The position numbers and the translations under genes are program-made. Of a stretch of 64,000 nt of DNA, positions 1 to 9,261 are shown piece after piece. The notes under the pieces are model-generated. The model did not search any database. It saw only the letters and a program-made list of their open reading frames with translations, and was not told where the DNA came from. How positions within the stretch are numbered: the first letter of the stretch is position 1; every line of letters starts with the position of its first letter. This DNA comes from Candidatus Thiodubiliella endoseptemdiera (GTDB lineage Bacteria > Pseudomonadota > Gammaproteobacteria > PS1 > Pseudothioglobaceae): assembly GCA_013416635.1 (NCBI GenBank), contig JACCHT010000002.1:124001-188000 (forward strand), written 5' to 3'.

Positions 1-93
1 CCACTCCTAGCAGGGCTAAGGGTGTTTTTAAAAAGTTTGTAATTTGATGAAAGATGGCGTTTTGATGATTATTCATATTTATGCAAAGGTCTC
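1..93 (+). repeat. MITE copy 1 (right part, cut by window edge)
   Basis: The right ~93 bp of the 161-bp hairpin repeat found throughout the window. It ends in the terminal inverted repeat ATTTATGCAAAGGTCTC. The left part lies outside the window, so no target duplication can be checked. Confidence 0.95.
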
Positions 94-133
94 TCCTAAT
101 ATTAACCCTGCATTAACCTATACTCCTCAAGGG

Positions 134-238
134 TAAATAAAATAGCACCTTTCTCGCCAAAAAAAAACTCGTCAAATAACCGTCTATTTTTTTAGATAGA
201 AAATGTACTATTTCCTATATTCCCTACGACGCACTAGG
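134..238 (-). repeat. Second interspersed repeat family, copy 1
   Basis: Read on the minus strand this intergenic stretch aligns over about 105 bp with 17753-17862. Shared blocks include AGTGCGTCGTA, TACATTTTC, GTTATTTGACGA and AGAAAGGTG. It lies directly after the pabB stop and next to a MITE; the other copy also abuts a MITE. No ORF is seen. It could be an older degenerate mobile repeat or a duplicated leader. Confidence 0.6.
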
Positions 239-1530
239 TTATTCGGTAAATATCTTTAAGATACCTTGGGCTTTGTGTTCGGTTTCTGCCAGTTCGCGTG
301 TGGCAATGGAATCAAAGACGATGCCACCGCCTGCCCGAAAAGTGAGAGTTTGATTTTGTTGGGTTAGAGTGCGGATGAGGATATTGAAGTCCATTTTGCC
401 ATTACTACTGATGTAGCCGAGTGAGCCTGTGTAGGCTTGGCGGGGTTGTTGTTCAAGTTCGGCAATAATTTGCATACAGCGAATTTTGGGGCAACCAGTG
501 ATAGTACCTCCAGGAAATAAGGCACGGATTAGATCTTTAATAGTGATTCCTTGTTTAAGTTTTCCTTGAATATTAGAAACGATGTGATGGACGAATGGGT
601 AAGTTTCTAATGCCATTACTTCATTGACATGGACTGTGCCGTATTCACATACTCTGCCTAAATCATTGCGTCCTAAGTCGAGCAACATAATGTGTTCAGC
701 TTGTTCTTTAGGGTGATTGATAAGTTCTGCTTTAAAGCGTTCATCTTCTTCGCCTTGCCCACGGGGGTGTGTGCCTGCGATTGGACGGGTTTCTACTTGC
801 TTACCATTAACACTAAATAGGCGCTCTGGTGATGATGAGATGATACTAAAGCCATCAAATTGTGCCAAAGCAGCAAAAGGGGCGGGGTTGGATTTTTTTA
901 ATGCTTGGTATATTTGAGTAGGTTTAAGTTCATCGTTTAACTGGTATTGCCATTGTCGAGATAAATTAACCTGAAATACATCACCTGCAATGATGTAATC
1001 CCGACTGCATTTAACACCATTAATAAATTTAGACGCTTGTTCTGATGTCAATTCGCCTTGAATAGGGCTTAGTGGGATATCTTGCAGTTGTGCAATGTCT
1101 GATAGCACTTGGTTTATGCGTTGTTGGTCGTCAAATTGATCTAGCAGATAGGTTTTCTGCTGTTGGTGGTCAATCACAATAGCAGTTGGGATTTTGACGG
1201 CAATAGCAATGGGTTGACTACCATTCAGTAAGTTGTCTTTAAGTATCGGCTCAATTTGTCCGATGAGTTCGTAGGATAGATAGACAAACCAACCTCCTGT
1301 GAAGGGTAAGTCGCTTTTCATGGTAGAGGATTCCGTCTTGCGTTCTAATTCAGAGAGAAAATCAAAATCAACTAAATTATTGAGTACGATTTGCTCAATG
1401 GGATGAGAAAAAGAATGGAATAACGATTATTTTTATTGTGATTGACGCTTTCTAATAAAAATGGATATCGTTGTGCGTTCAAATGACATAGACTGTCTAA
1501 CGCTACCTCAGGGATTTCTAAGGGGGACAC
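239..1530 (-). CDS. pabB: Aminodeoxychorismate synthase component I (PabB), frameshifted
   Basis: Chorismate-binding enzyme that, with the PabA amidotransferase, makes 4-amino-4-deoxychorismate for folate synthesis. The long ORF (239-1321, 360 aa) holds the chorismate_bind domain: DVFQVNLSR, SSSPERLF, RPIAGTHPRG, LDLGRNDLGRV, GGTITGCPK and GYISSNGKMDFNILIRT. The last motif is PabB-like rather than TrpE-like. The ORF starts too late. Upstream, the other frame encodes a PabB-type N-terminus (RYPFLLESV, then YSILF) from a GTG at 1530, with no clear ribosome site. Adding one base to the A-run at 1408-1412 joins the frames into ~430 aa, near the usual ~450. The lysine of the common PIKGT motif is alanine here, as in anthranilate synthases. 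It is the last gene of iscX-tolB-pal-pabB and starts 17 bp after pal. Confidence 0.72.
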
Positions 1531-1546
1531 TACAGGTTTTTAAGAA

Positions 1547-2110
1547 TTATTTGTAAACAAACTCAACACGGCGGTTTTTTTGCCAGCCGATTTCATTATC
1601 TATTTTACTAATTGGCTTTTCTTCGCCATAACTAATTACCTTAATTCTATCGGCAATATGGTAAAGACTCATCACTTCTTTAACGCGTAAAGCACGATTT
1701 TCAGCTAAAGCTAAGTTGTATTCACGCGTACCACGAGCGTCTGCATGCCCTTCTAGATGCAATCTTATTTGTGGGTTGTCTTGCATAAATTGCACATGTT
1801 TGATGATTTCTTGGGTGGCATCCTTACTAATTTCATCTGCATTAAAATCAAAATACAAAGTAAAACTGACATCACTGGCTTCTAACGCTGATAATATTCT
1901 TTCTTTTTCCTGTTTTGGCATTGACGCTACTGATTTTTCTTGTGATTCTTGCCATTCAAAACTTGATTGTTCACCAATAATCGCAGGTATTTCGTTTTGC
2001 CCTTTGTCTTCAATCACTACCTTTTTAGTTGATTTTCCGCTGGAAAACTTGTCCATTATCGAGCAGCCACTTAATACTGCCATTAATGACAAAATAATTA
2101 ATAATTTCAT
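1547..2110 (-). CDS. pal: Peptidoglycan-associated lipoprotein Pal
   Basis: Outer-membrane lipoprotein of the Tol-Pal system, which ties the outer membrane to peptidoglycan and supports invagination at division. The signal peptide ends in lipobox LSGC (Cys16). A linker leads to an OmpA_C domain from about residue 75, with FDFNADEI, LEGHADARGTREYN, LAENRALRV and KNRRVEFVYK, the peptidoglycan-binding signature. Length (187 aa) is typical. It lies 13 bp after tolB in the same operon, the usual tolB-pal pairing. No ybgF/cpoB follows; pabB does instead. Confidence 0.95.
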   Translation of the reverse strand: MKLLIILSLMAVLSGCSIMDKFSSGKSTKKVVIEDKGQNEIPAIIGEQSSFEWQESQEKSVASMPKQEKERILSALEASDVSFTLYFDFNADEISKDATQEIIKHVQFMQDNPQIRLHLEGHADARGTREYNLALAENRALRVKEVMSLYHIADRIKVISYGEEKPISKIDNEIGWQKNRRVEFVYK

Positions 2111-2123
2111 CTTTTTCTCCTAT

Positions 2124-3413
2124 TTATTTTAAGTGAGTAGACCAATTTGGCTCTCTAACTTCTGCGTTATACGAAGATAATTCGTATGAACGATTACCCT
2201 CCACGGATATGACAGATAATACCCCTTTTGTTTTACGATTACTAGAAAAAATAATCATATCGCCATTTGGTGAAAAATGGGGTGATTCGTCTAATTGTCC
2301 ATTGCTTATCACTGTTAATTCACTAGTTTTAAGGTTTAATAGTGCAATGCGATAGTCACTATCCACACGATGTACTAAGGCTAATTGCTTGCCGTCGGGG
2401 GAAAATGTGGCTTTGGCATTGTAACGCCCTGAGAAAGTAACACGGTTAACTTGATTGGTTGCTAAATCTCTAATATAAATCTGTGGTTGTCCAGAACGGT
2501 CGGAAGTGAAGACAATGCGCTTGCCGTCAGGGGAATAACTGGCTTCTGTGTCAATGCCTTGGTGCTTAGTCCAGCGGGTGAAGCGGTTGCTTTCTAAGTT
2601 GTAAGCATAAATGTCTTTGTTGCCCTTGAAAGACATTGTCATCAGCAAACTTTTACCATTTGGATGCCAACTGGGTGAAGAGGCGATGCCGTCAAAATGT
2701 GGCAATCTTTGCACTTTTTTATTAGCGAATGGGTGCCAAATAAACACCTCTGAACGCCCGTTTTCAAAGGAAACATAGGCAATTTTTTTGTCTTTATAGT
2801 TACGGTCTGGCGACCAGACTGGGGAAAGCATCGGACTGCTGTGCTTGATGCGACTTTTAGCATTCATCGCATCAGCATCAGCTATATTAAGTCGGTAGAT
2901 TTTTTTGCCTTTACTGTCTTCTTTGACAGTAATATAAGTCAATAGCGTGTTAAATGAGCCATTTTCGCCCAAGAGTGCCTCGTAAATATTGTCACTAATT
3001 TGGTGTGCAACTTTTCTAAAATCACGGGTGTGGATACGAGTTGAGCGAGAAAGTAATTTGGCGTTGTTATAAACATCAAATAAAGTAAAAGAAAGTCGGT
3101 AAATTTTGCTACTTTCCTGCTCAATACTACCAATAACTACAGCCTCTCTGTTTTTTTTCTTCCAAAATTCTGTATTAAATTTATCTACAACAGTGCTGGG
3201 AATAATTGCATTGAAACGCCCTGAACGGGTTAAATTGGCGTGAATAATTTTTGAGATATCTTTATCTTGCGCCCCTTTACCAATCAGTTTGAATTTGCTG
3301 ATAGCAATGGGAAAGGTATTTTCGTCTTTTTTGACTACGGTAACTTCTAATACCCCATGTGCCATACCGACACTGAGTATTAAAAACAACGCTAGCCACA
3401 GTTTTGATTTCAT
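2124..3413 (-). CDS. tolB: Tol-Pal system periplasmic protein TolB
   Basis: Periplasmic beta-propeller protein that binds Pal and the colicin-import/Tol inner-membrane complex. It has a signal peptide (about residues 1-20), an N-terminal TolB_N domain (to ~150), then WD40-like PD40 repeats: SPVWSPD, SPSWHPNGKSLL, EASYSPDGKRIVFTSDRSG, KATFSPDGKQLALV and SPHFSPNGDMIIFSSNR. Length (429 aa) fits the family. The start ATG overlaps the iscX stop (ATGA), so translation is probably coupled to iscX. tolQ, tolR and tolA are not in this window. Confidence 0.95.
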   Translation of the reverse strand: MKSKLWLALFLILSVGMAHGVLEVTVVKKDENTFPIAISKFKLIGKGAQDKDISKIIHANLTRSGRFNAIIPSTVVDKFNTEFWKKKNREAVVIGSIEQESSKIYRLSFTLFDVYNNAKLLSRSTRIHTRDFRKVAHQISDNIYEALLGENGSFNTLLTYITVKEDSKGKKIYRLNIADADAMNAKSRIKHSSPMLSPVWSPDRNYKDKKIAYVSFENGRSEVFIWHPFANKKVQRLPHFDGIASSPSWHPNGKSLLMTMSFKGNKDIYAYNLESNRFTRWTKHQGIDTEASYSPDGKRIVFTSDRSGQPQIYIRDLATNQVNRVTFSGRYNAKATFSPDGKQLALVHRVDSDYRIALLNLKTSELTVISNGQLDESPHFSPNGDMIIFSSNRKTKGVLSVISVEGNRSYELSSYNAEVREPNWSTHLK

Positions 3414-3604
3414 TCTCTTTCTTCAAGCCAATTCATTTGGATAGCTTCTAGGATTTTTTCACCTGATTTATCAGGGATATCGTCAAATTCTTTAAGGTCT
3501 ATCACCATCTTATGCAAATCCACAAAATTAATATAAGTCGGGTCAAAGTCTGGGTGTGCCTCATCAAGGGCAATGGCAATATCTAGAGAGTCAGTCCAAA
3601 GCAT
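3410..3604 (-). CDS. iscX: IscX-like Fe-S assembly regulator
   Basis: Small acidic protein of the IscX/YfhJ family, which binds IscS and iron and modulates Fe-S cluster assembly. The start chosen is the ATG at 3604, giving about 64 aa beginning MLWTDSLDIAIALDEAHPD. It matches the family over its length (LDEAHPDFDP, LHKMVIDLKEFDDIP, GEKILEAIQMNWLEE). A longer reading to 3631 would begin inside the MITE inverted repeat and is rejected. AGTGAG lies just upstream of the chosen start. The gene overlaps tolB by 4 nt. In many bacteria iscX closes the isc operon; here it heads tol-pal, and a MITE 15 bp upstream separates it from any older promoter. Confidence 0.82.
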   Translation of the reverse strand: MLWTDSLDIAIALDEAHPDFDPTYINFVDLHKMVIDLKEFDDIPDKSGEKILEAIQMNWLEERE

Positions 3605-3618
3605 AATTATCTCACTAT

Positions 3619-3779
3619 GAGACCTTTGCATAAATAGGGATGATTAGCAAAATGACAGATTTTATTAAATTGGAAATTTTTTAAATCCACTCCTAGCAGG
3701 GCTAAGGGTGTTTTTAAAAAGTTTGTAATTTGATGAAAGATGGCGTTTTGATGATTATTCATATTTATGCAAAGGTCTC
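3619..3779 (+). repeat. MITE copy 2
   Basis: Complete 161-bp element between spoT (ends 3807) and iscX. It is flanked by a perfect 5-bp target duplication, ACTAT. The left end lies 15 bp before the iscX start codon, so the element forms part of the leader of the iscX-tolB-pal operon or holds its promoter. Confidence 0.95.
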
Positions 3780-3806
3780 ACTATAAAAAAACTAAATTAT
3801 AAACCA

Positions 3807-5939
3807 CTAAAAGACTTGGTTTGGTGTTTTTTTATTGCTACTGTCCCGCTCCACTGAATGCACAAATTCTAAACTCTTAACACTGTACATCACTTCATCA
3901 AGTATGGCGATATTAGGCACGCTGATGACGATGTTTAGCCCCTTCATAGCATGGTCATACTCTTCCACTTTGATATTTTCAATATTGATATTGATTTTGG
4001 CAATGGCATTGGCAATTGATGCTAACATACCTCGGCGATTTTCCATTTTCACACAGATTGCTACTTTAAATTCCTCATCCTCGTTTGTTTGCCAATCCAC
4101 TGCCAGCCATTGCTCACCTTTTTGCTTAGCACGAAGCAAATTACCGCAACCATCACGGTGTAATACTAACCCTTTACTGTTGGTTAACACACCAAACATC
4201 CTATCGCCTGGTATCGGATAACAACAATGAGCAAAATTAATCTGATTGTTTTTTGTGCCTTTGATACTGATGCGATTGGCATCAATATCACATTCTTTAG
4301 CATGTAGCTTGTTGAGCACAAAAGAGATAAGTACTTCAGATAAGGCAATTTTGATATACAAGTCGGCTTTTGTATCGTATTTTAGGTCGGTTAAGCATTC
4401 CTGCCATTTTTCTTCAGTCACAGGTTCGCCATCGCCCTGATACTCTAGGGCGTTAGTTAATAAATACTCGCCGAGTTGTATCAATTCAGAAACGGATTTT
4501 TCTTTAAGGTTAGACTTAATGGAAGTTTTTGCCTTAGGAGTAACCACCATTTTTAGCCATGATGGATGTGGTTTGGCATTTTCATCGGTGATAATTTCAA
4601 CAGTTTGCCCCGTTTTCAATATCTTGGAAAATGGAGTATTCACTTGATCTATCTTTGCTTTGAGCGTGTGATTGCCAACTTTGGTGTGGATAGCATAGGC
4701 AAAATCTAATACCGTAGCTTTGTATGGTAATTGGATAATTTCACCTTTGGGGGTGAATACGAAAACTGTAGATGGGAACAAATCCATCTTAGTTTCTTCT
4801 AAAAATTCGACGGAAGTGCCTGAATTTTCTTGAATATCTAATAACGACCCAAGCCAATTGTTAGCCAGTTCTTGGGGCTTACCTCCCTTATTTTTATAGT
4901 GCCAATGTGCTGCAATACCATATTCAGAAATAAAGTCCATATCTTTTGAGCGAATTTGCACCTCAATAAAAACTTTACTCGGTCCAAATAAAATGGTGTG
5001 TAAAGATTGATAGCCATTGACTTTAGGCAAGGCAATATAATCTTTAAATTTGCCAGGTAAGGGCTTATAGAGATTGTGAATAATGCCGAGCGCTTGATAG
5101 CACTCAGACACATCTTCTACAACTACTCTAAACGCATACATATCAAGCACTTCTGAGAATTTTAGATGCTTACTCACCATCTTTTTATAGATACTATAAC
5201 CGGCTTTTTTGCGTCCACTGGTCCTAATATTACTCAATCCCTCTTGTTCTAATCGGTATTTGATTTCCTCTTGGATTTGACAAATGATTTCTTTGAGGCT
5301 GCCGTAGCGTTTGTCAATTTGATGAGTTAAAACTTGGTAGCGATATGGATACATATATTTAAAGCAGAGTTCCTCTAACTCAGTTTTAATTGAGTTGATG
5401 CCTAAACGACGGGCAATCGGTGCATGAATTTCTGCGGTTTCTTTAGCGATACGGTATTGTTTTTCACGATTGACTGAGCCCAAGGTGCGCATATTATGCA
5501 GCCTGTCGGCAAGTTTAATCATCATCACTCGCATATCACTACTCATTGCTAAGAACAATTTTCTAAAGTTTTGCGCTTGTTTTTCAATGTTTGAATGAAA
5601 TTTTAAATCCGTAAGTTTGGAGACACCCTGCACAATATGTGCCACCTCTTCGCCAAAGTCTTTAACGATATCTTTTTGCATTAATGTGGTATCTTCAATA
5701 CAATCGTGCAATAATGCGGCAACAATACAATAATAATCAAGTTTAAGTTCTGCCAAAATCATTGCCACATTAATCGGGTGAAAAACATACGCCTCGCCTG
5801 AACGGCGATATTGCCCATCATGGGCTGTGGCAGCTACCATATAAGCCTTATAAACGCCCTCAACCTCTGCTTTTGACATATAAGTATTTAGCACTTCGCA
5901 TAGGTCGCTGATTAGAATTCTGTTTTCGGGTAAATTCAT
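3807..5939 (-). CDS. spoT: Bifunctional (p)ppGpp synthetase/hydrolase SpoT
   Basis: Makes and degrades the alarmones (p)ppGpp during the stringent response. Domain order: HD hydrolase (His54 in FHPINVA, His78-Asp79 in ALLHDCIEDT, LADRLHNMRTLG near 145), RelA_SpoT synthetase (GRKKAGYSIYKKM, KDYIALPKVNGYQSLHT), TGS domain (VFVFTPKGEIIQLP, about 395-450) and C-terminal ACT domain (about 640-700). Intact HD residues indicate a hydrolase-competent SpoT rather than a synthetase-only RelA. Length (710 aa) is normal. It stands alone, whereas rpoZ, its partner in many gammaproteobacteria, is at 24.8 kb. It is divergent from bamD. Confidence 0.95.
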   Translation of the reverse strand: MNLPENRILISDLCEVLNTYMSKAEVEGVYKAYMVAATAHDGQYRRSGEAYVFHPINVAMILAELKLDYYCIVAALLHDCIEDTTLMQKDIVKDFGEEVAHIVQGVSKLTDLKFHSNIEKQAQNFRKLFLAMSSDMRVMMIKLADRLHNMRTLGSVNREKQYRIAKETAEIHAPIARRLGINSIKTELEELCFKYMYPYRYQVLTHQIDKRYGSLKEIICQIQEEIKYRLEQEGLSNIRTSGRKKAGYSIYKKMVSKHLKFSEVLDMYAFRVVVEDVSECYQALGIIHNLYKPLPGKFKDYIALPKVNGYQSLHTILFGPSKVFIEVQIRSKDMDFISEYGIAAHWHYKNKGGKPQELANNWLGSLLDIQENSGTSVEFLEETKMDLFPSTVFVFTPKGEIIQLPYKATVLDFAYAIHTKVGNHTLKAKIDQVNTPFSKILKTGQTVEIITDENAKPHPSWLKMVVTPKAKTSIKSNLKEKSVSELIQLGEYLLTNALEYQGDGEPVTEEKWQECLTDLKYDTKADLYIKIALSEVLISFVLNKLHAKECDIDANRISIKGTKNNQINFAHCCYPIPGDRMFGVLTNSKGLVLHRDGCGNLLRAKQKGEQWLAVDWQTNEDEEFKVAICVKMENRRGMLASIANAIAKININIENIKVEEYDHAMKGLNIVISVPNIAILDEVMYSVKSLEFVHSVERDSSNKKTPNQVF

Positions 5940-5991
5940 TTAACAAATAGTATTAACTAAAATATTGCTTATTATGATACAAGCACACCAG

Positions 5992-5997
5992 TATAAT
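5992..5997 (+). promoter_or_regulatory. Possible -10 box upstream of bamD
   Basis: A perfect TATAAT in the 93-bp spoT/bamD divergent region, 35 bp before the bamD start. No well-spaced -35 hexamer is obvious, so this is tentative. Confidence 0.3.
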
Positions 5998-6032
5998 ATT
6001 GCCACATATTTTATAAATAATGCCCTATACTT

Positions 6033-6805
6033 ATGAGACCTTTACAAAATACAATCAAATTTACCCTACTTTTGTTATTAACTCTGTCATTTAGCGGTTG
6101 TTTTTGGAGTGATAAAGAGCAAAGAGAGTCTATCACCAAGGGCTGGTCACCTAAAACTTTTTTTAAAGAAGCCAAAGAATCGGATTCAACGGGGGAATCT
6201 ATTGCCTTATTTGAACAACTACAAGCCGCCTATCCCAGCTCCAAATATGCACTACAAGCTAAGTTAGAAATCGCTTATAGACTATATAAAAACGAGGATT
6301 ACAATGAAGCAATTTCAAATCTGAATAATTATATCAAATTGTATCCTAATCATTTTTCAACGCCGTATGCTTATTATTTACGCGGTGTTATTTCAGAAGG
6401 AAATCTCGTTCAATTTTAGATAATTATTTAACTGACAATGCTCAGAGAGATGTAGGGTCGGTGCGTGATGCGTTTAACTACTACTTGGCTTTAATCGACA
6501 AATTTCCTAAAACAGAATACACTGAAGAGGCAAAAACGCGTTTGATTATTTTGCGTAACATTTTGGCAAGACATGAGTTATTTATAGCGATTTATTACAC
6601 TAAAAGAAATGCTAATATTGCCGCTATCAATCGCTCTAAATTCATTATTGAGAAATACCCAAATACACCATCAGTCCCCGCAGCATTGCATTTAATGGCA
6701 CATAACTATGAACATATCGGCATGCACACTTTAGCAAAAGATGCGCGTCGTGTACTGGTAAAAAGTTACCCAACTTATAAGCCACATTACAATTTAGACA
6801 ACTAA
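6033..6805 (+). CDS. bamD: Outer membrane assembly lipoprotein BamD, frameshifted
   Basis: Essential lipoprotein of the BAM complex, which folds beta-barrel proteins into the outer membrane. Part one (6033-6419) has a signal peptide with lipobox FSGC (Cys23) and TPR-like repeats (LFEQLQAAYPSSKYALQAK, NEAISNLNNYIKLYPNH, YAYYLRGV). Part two (6461-6805) continues with VRDAFNYYLALIDKFPKTEY, the BamD-typical AIYYTKRNANIAAINR and a last TPR. Adding one A to the run at 6401-6403 restores the frame through SRSILDNYLTDNAQRDVGS, giving ~257 aa, the usual size. Since bamD is essential, a sequencing error is the likeliest reason. It is followed 15 bp later by an MFS gene. Confidence 0.88.
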
Positions 6806-6820
6806 TATTCGCAACAAGGT

Positions 6821-7981
6821 ATGAATAAAAACGAGCATTTATTTGCACTTAAAATATCGTCCATTATGGCAACTCGGATGTTTGGGTTGTTTATGATATT
6901 TCCTGTTTTTTCTGTATATGCCACGCAATATGAAAATACCACACCCTATTTAATCGGCTTAGCGATTGGTATTTACGGTTTAACACAAGCGGTATTACAA
7001 ATTCCTTTCGGCTATTTATCTGATCAATATGGGCGTAAACCTTTGTTGGTGGCTGGGCTGGTATTTTTCTTTATCGGTAGCGTTGTAGCAGCGAATTCCA
7101 CCGATATTATTCATGTGGTGATTGGCAGGGCTCTACAGGGAAGTGGTGCGATTTCTGCCGTGCTAATGGCATTTTTGGCGGATTTCGTTTCCAAAGAGCA
7201 GCGTTCTAAGGCAAACGCTTTTGTGGGTATGCAGATTGGGCTGGCATTTATGCTTTCTCTATTAATTGGTCCAATGATTACTGTTAATTTAGGGCTTTCA
7301 GGGTTATTTTGGGTAATCGCAGGGCTTTCTATTATTGCAATGGTAATCGTTGCCACTCTACCACATGCCAAACCATGCACGCAATATGTGCTATCTATGG
7401 CAAACTTAAAGCAAGTATTGACGGCAAAATTACTCAAATTGGATTTTAGTGTTTTCACTTTACACTTGATTTTGACTTGTATTTTTATCGTTATGCCCTT
7501 GCTACTGGTTGAAAATAAAATTGTTCTGAGTGATTTAAGTGATAATTGGCGAGTTTATTTACCAGTGATGCTGCTTTCTTTTGTGGGTATGTTGCCAATT
7601 ATCATCGTTGCCGAAAAGTTTAAAAAGCACAAATTCATGATGATTTCCGCTATTTTAATTATGTTACTGAGTCAATTATTATTTTATAAAATATCATTAA
7701 GTTACACCGCATTTTTGGTTTTAATGACTCTATTTTTCATCGCTTTTAATGCCATGGAAGCAATGCTACCATCGATGATATCAAGAATTGCAACAGATGA
7801 CAAACGCGGATTGGCAATGGGAATGTATTCCACCTCTCAGTTCTTAGGTGCATTCGTTGGTGGTGTCGTTGGTGGTGCTATTTATCACATAAAAGATTTA
7901 AATAGTGTATTCTTATTTACCTTATTAATGACAATAATTTGGCTGGGCGTGGTGCTCAGTATAAAATCACAAAAACTTTAA
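6821..7981 (+). CDS. MFS transporter (YajR-like)
   Basis: Inner-membrane major facilitator superfamily permease of 386 aa with 12 predicted hydrophobic segments. Family motif A is visible in loop 2-3 (GYLSDQYGRKPLL), followed by GRALQGSGAISAVLMAFLAD. E. coli YajR has an extra C-terminal ferredoxin-like domain that is absent here. The substrate cannot be told from sequence. It ends 12 bp before ssb; an MFS gene just upstream of ssb is a common gammaproteobacterial arrangement. Confidence 0.85.
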   Translation: MNKNEHLFALKISSIMATRMFGLFMIFPVFSVYATQYENTTPYLIGLAIGIYGLTQAVLQIPFGYLSDQYGRKPLLVAGLVFFFIGSVVAANSTDIIHVVIGRALQGSGAISAVLMAFLADFVSKEQRSKANAFVGMQIGLAFMLSLLIGPMITVNLGLSGLFWVIAGLSIIAMVIVATLPHAKPCTQYVLSMANLKQVLTAKLLKLDFSVFTLHLILTCIFIVMPLLLVENKIVLSDLSDNWRVYLPVMLLSFVGMLPIIIVAEKFKKHKFMMISAILIMLLSQLLFYKISLSYTAFLVLMTLFFIAFNAMEAMLPSMISRIATDDKRGLAMGMYSTSQFLGAFVGGVVGGAIYHIKDLNSVFLFTLLMTIIWLGVVLSIKSQKL

Positions 7982-7993
7982 AGGAGAAATGAT

Positions 7994-8484
7994 ATGGCAG
8001 GTATTAACAAAGTAATTTTAGTGGGAAATCTCGGTGCAAAACCAGAGGTTAAATACGGTTCAACAGGCAATGCGATGACCAATTTAAGCGTTGCAACCAG
8101 TGAATCTTGGACAGATAAAACACAGGGCAAAAACAAGAACGCACTGAGTGGCATCGTGTGAGTTTATTTGGCAAACTGGCTGAAATCGCTGGTCAATATT
8201 TAGACAAAGGTTCTAAAGTTTATGTAGAAGGTAAGTTACAAACTCGCAAATGGCAAGACCAAAGTGGGCAAGATCGTTATACCACTGAGGTCGTTGTCTC
8301 TGGTTTTAATGGCACTTTACAAATGCTTGACCGCCGTGAAGGAGGTGCACCCGCCCCACAGCAACAATCAGCCCCCGCCCAACAAGCACCTCAATCTGCA
8401 CCAGCACCACAGGCACAAACTCCTGCTGCTGACCCTATTACACCAGTTGATAATGGTGGTTTTGATGATGATATTCCTTTTTAG
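7994..8484 (+). CDS. ssb: Single-stranded DNA-binding protein, frameshifted
   Basis: SSB coats single-stranded DNA in replication, repair and recombination. The start [14 protein letters not shown] follows a strong AAGGAG at 7981. The OB-fold reads to TDKTQGK, then the frame breaks. Adding one A to the run at 8129-8133 restores [20 protein letters not shown], and the rest ([20 protein letters not shown]) is canonical. The tail is rich in Gln, Pro and Ala and ends in the acidic tip FDDDIPF that binds partner proteins. The reconstructed protein is ~164 aa. The frameshift is probably a sequencing deletion, as ssb is essential. Confidence 0.92.
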
Positions 8485-8502
8485 GACTGAATTAATTCCA
8501 TT

Positions 8503-8530
8503 AAAAAGCCCGCTATTGCGGGCTTTTTTT
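8503..8530. terminator. Bidirectional terminator between ssb and HIT gene
   Basis: Perfect hairpin AAAAGCCCGC-TATT-GCGGGCTTTT followed by T-runs on both strands. It lies between the convergent ssb and HIT genes, so it can end both transcripts. Confidence 0.92.
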
Positions 8531-8547
8531 TGAGTTTGGAAATAGTA

Positions 8548-8958
8548 TTATTTAATCGTTCTAGCAGTTGTGGCTTTATCATCCCAATAATTGGCTTTGT
8601 TTTTCAACACCCAACGCACCCCGCCCTTTGGGTCATCCACATCACCTACATAGCGTGGAATAAGATGCACATGCAAATGCATCACACTTTGCCCCGCAGC
8701 TTGACCATTGTTAACGCCAATATTATAGCCATTAGGTGAAAATTCCTCATCTAAGATTTTCTTAGCATCCTGCACCGCCTTACCGATGGCTAACAATTCC
8801 TCTTCTGTGGCTTCAAAATAAGTAGCAAAATGTCGTTTAGGTACAATCAGCGTATGCCCTGGTGAGGCTGGATAACTATCAATAAAAGTTTTAGTGTAAT
8901 CACATTCACCTATCACCCGCTCATCTCTTAATTCACAGAAAATACAATTTTTACTCAT
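8548..8958 (-). CDS. HIT family nucleotide-binding protein (HINT-like)
   Basis: Histidine-triad protein, a family of nucleotide hydrolases and phosphoramidases. The 136-aa protein has CIFCELRDE at the N-terminus, PGHTLIVPKRH and the catalytic triad HLHVHLIPR. It has an extra C-terminal stretch (GGVRWVLKNKANYW) also seen in longer HIT proteins. Substrate unknown. Convergent with ssb across a shared terminator. Confidence 0.88.
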   Translation of the reverse strand: MSKNCIFCELRDERVIGECDYTKTFIDSYPASPGHTLIVPKRHFATYFEATEEELLAIGKAVQDAKKILDEEFSPNGYNIGVNNGQAAGQSVMHLHVHLIPRYVGDVDDPKGGVRWVLKNKANYWDDKATTARTIK

Positions 8959-9032
8959 TTTTTTATTAGATATGTTCTTATTTGAAAAGACAACATTTTA
9001 CCTGTTGATAATTAAAAAAATTAATAATTCTA

Positions 9033-9193
9033 GAGACCTTTGCATAAATAGGGATGATTAGCAAAATGACAGATTTTATTAAATTGGAAATTTTTTAAAT
9101 CCACTCCTAGCAGGGCTAAGGGTGTTTTTAAAAAGTTTGTAATTTGATGAAAGATGGCGTTTTGATGATTATTCATATTTATGCAAAGGTCTC
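9033..9193 (+). repeat. MITE copy 3
   Basis: Complete 161-bp element downstream of the Asn-rich gene at 9262-9603. Both sides carry TCTA (a 4-bp match, not the usual 5). With copy 4, in opposite orientation, it brackets that gene. The rest of the HIT/Asn-rich intergenic region holds only a terminator. Confidence 0.95.
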
Positions 9194-9213
9194 TCTAAAA
9201 CCCTAAAAACAAA

Positions 9214-9238
9214 AAAACCAGCAACAAGCACTGGTTTC
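9214..9238 (-). terminator. Terminator of the Asn-rich secreted protein gene
   Basis: Minus-strand hairpin with arms AAACCAG and CTGGTTT followed by a T-run, 24 bp past the stop of the gene at 9262. Confidence 0.75.
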
Positions 9239-9261
9239 TTTATAATACAAATCAAATCTAA

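Noticed and set aside
239..1321. Annotation as anthranilate synthase TrpE
   Set aside because: Length after frame repair and the GKMDFNILIRT region fit PabB better, despite the PIAGT motif; no trp genes are nearby.
3605..3631. Upstream start for iscX
   Set aside because: It would place the first nine codons partly inside the MITE inverted repeat; the internal ATG matches the family N-terminus.
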